NCBI GenBank assembly: GCA_020852775.1
Contig: JADZAD010000108.1
Coordinates: 1 to 6,434 of the forward strand
From: Anaerolineae bacterium
GTDB taxonomy: Bacteria > Chloroflexota > Anaerolineae > Aggregatilineales > UBA3940
DNA: 6,434 nt
Reading direction: 5' to 3'
Position numbers and translations under genes: made by a program. The notes beneath the pieces are model-generated. The model saw only the letters and a list, made by a program, of their open reading frames with translations. It was not told the origin of the DNA and ran no database searches. Below are positions 6,130 through 6,434 of the stretch, one piece after another (position 1 is the stretch's first letter; each line of letters opens with the position of its first letter).

Positions 6130-6434
6130 TTATCCCAATTCTGTTGTCTGCGGTGTCCGCCAGCCAGGCTGCCAGCTATCCAGGACACTGAGGATTTCGC
6201 TCAGGGAGTCCACAGCCGCATCCGGACGGATGCTGTCGATCGCGGCATAAGACTCGCGGCGCACCCAGATCGCGCGCATCCCGACACCGTGTGCCCCTGC
6301 GACGTCGTGTTCCGGGCTGTCCCCGATGAAGATGGCTTCTTCCGCTTTGACATCCAGCGATTCAAGGGCCAGCCGAAAGGGGAGCGGGTGCGGCTTCATG
6401 TGGCCGATATCCGCGGCGCTCAGGCAGAGATCGA
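6130..6434 (-). CDS. HAD-superfamily hydrolase, C-terminal part (5' end outside window), paralogue of the next gene
   Basis: Only about the last 100 residues are in view; the reading frame stays open to the right edge, so the Met encoded at 6399 is internal. Visible are motif III Lys in GHMKPHP (6406-6386) and motif IV IFIGDSPEHDVAGA, both intact, then a C-terminal LDSWQPGWR. Upstream of GHMKPHP the frame reads DLCLSAADI, matching DVRLTSDDV in the neighbouring HAD protein; roughly half the positions look identical over the shared part. It is probably a small-molecule phosphatase of subfamily IA. It is co-transcribed with the downstream HAD gene (2-nt gap) and holA. The cap domain and nucleophile motif are not visible, so specificity cannot be judged. 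Confidence 0.88.
   Translation of the reverse strand, partial: DLCLSAADIGHMKPHPLPFRLALESLDVKAEEAIFIGDSPEHDVAGAHGVGMRAIWVRRESYAAIDSIRPDAAVDSLSEILSVLDSWQPGWRTPQTTELG

Overview
The window is chromosomal bacterial DNA of fairly high GC (roughly 60% by eye). It is densely packed, with overlapping start and stop codons inside operons. No mobile element, RNA gene or CRISPR array is visible. The taxon cannot be proven from sequence alone. The ECF sigma factor with a membrane anti-sigma factor, the divergent HolA and the GC content would fit a Chloroflexota-like bacterium, but this is only a tentative impression.

Layout. (1) 1-1491, plus strand: the C-terminal two thirds of a Cu(I)-type P1B ATPase (CopA), cut by the left edge. 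(2) A strong hairpin at 1514-1550 separates it from a convergent MFS exporter gene on the minus strand (1552-2796). (3) The roughly 160-bp gap at 2797-2954 holds the terminator of the next operon, a plausible promoter for the MFS gene, and an operator-like set of CACTCCTGA repeats overlapping that promoter. (4) 2955-4099, minus strand: an ECF sigma factor and its membrane anti-sigma factor, coupled by an ATGA overlap. (5) The 241-bp gap at 4100-4340 holds a near-perfect SigW-like ECF promoter (TGAAAC-N16-CGTA) aimed at the sigma gene, so the pair is probably autoregulated. (6) 4341-6434, minus strand: an operon reading HAD hydrolase (cut by the right edge), then a second paralogous HAD hydrolase, then holA (DNA polymerase III delta subunit). 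The junctions are a 2-nt gap and an ATGA overlap.

How the genes work together. The sigma/anti-sigma pair looks like a self-contained envelope- or membrane-stress module. The anti-sigma factor has lost the zinc-binding cysteines and has little room for a folded external sensor, so it may read the state of the membrane itself. The MFS gene lies directly downstream but behind a terminator and with its own apparent operator, so it is probably controlled separately. The HAD-HAD-holA operon joins a replication clamp-loader subunit to two small-molecule phosphatases from a tandem duplication. Nothing in the window is a clearly new system. The most checkable leads are the ECF autoregulatory promoter, the MFS operator, the HAD duplication and the strong excess of the palindrome CGATCG.
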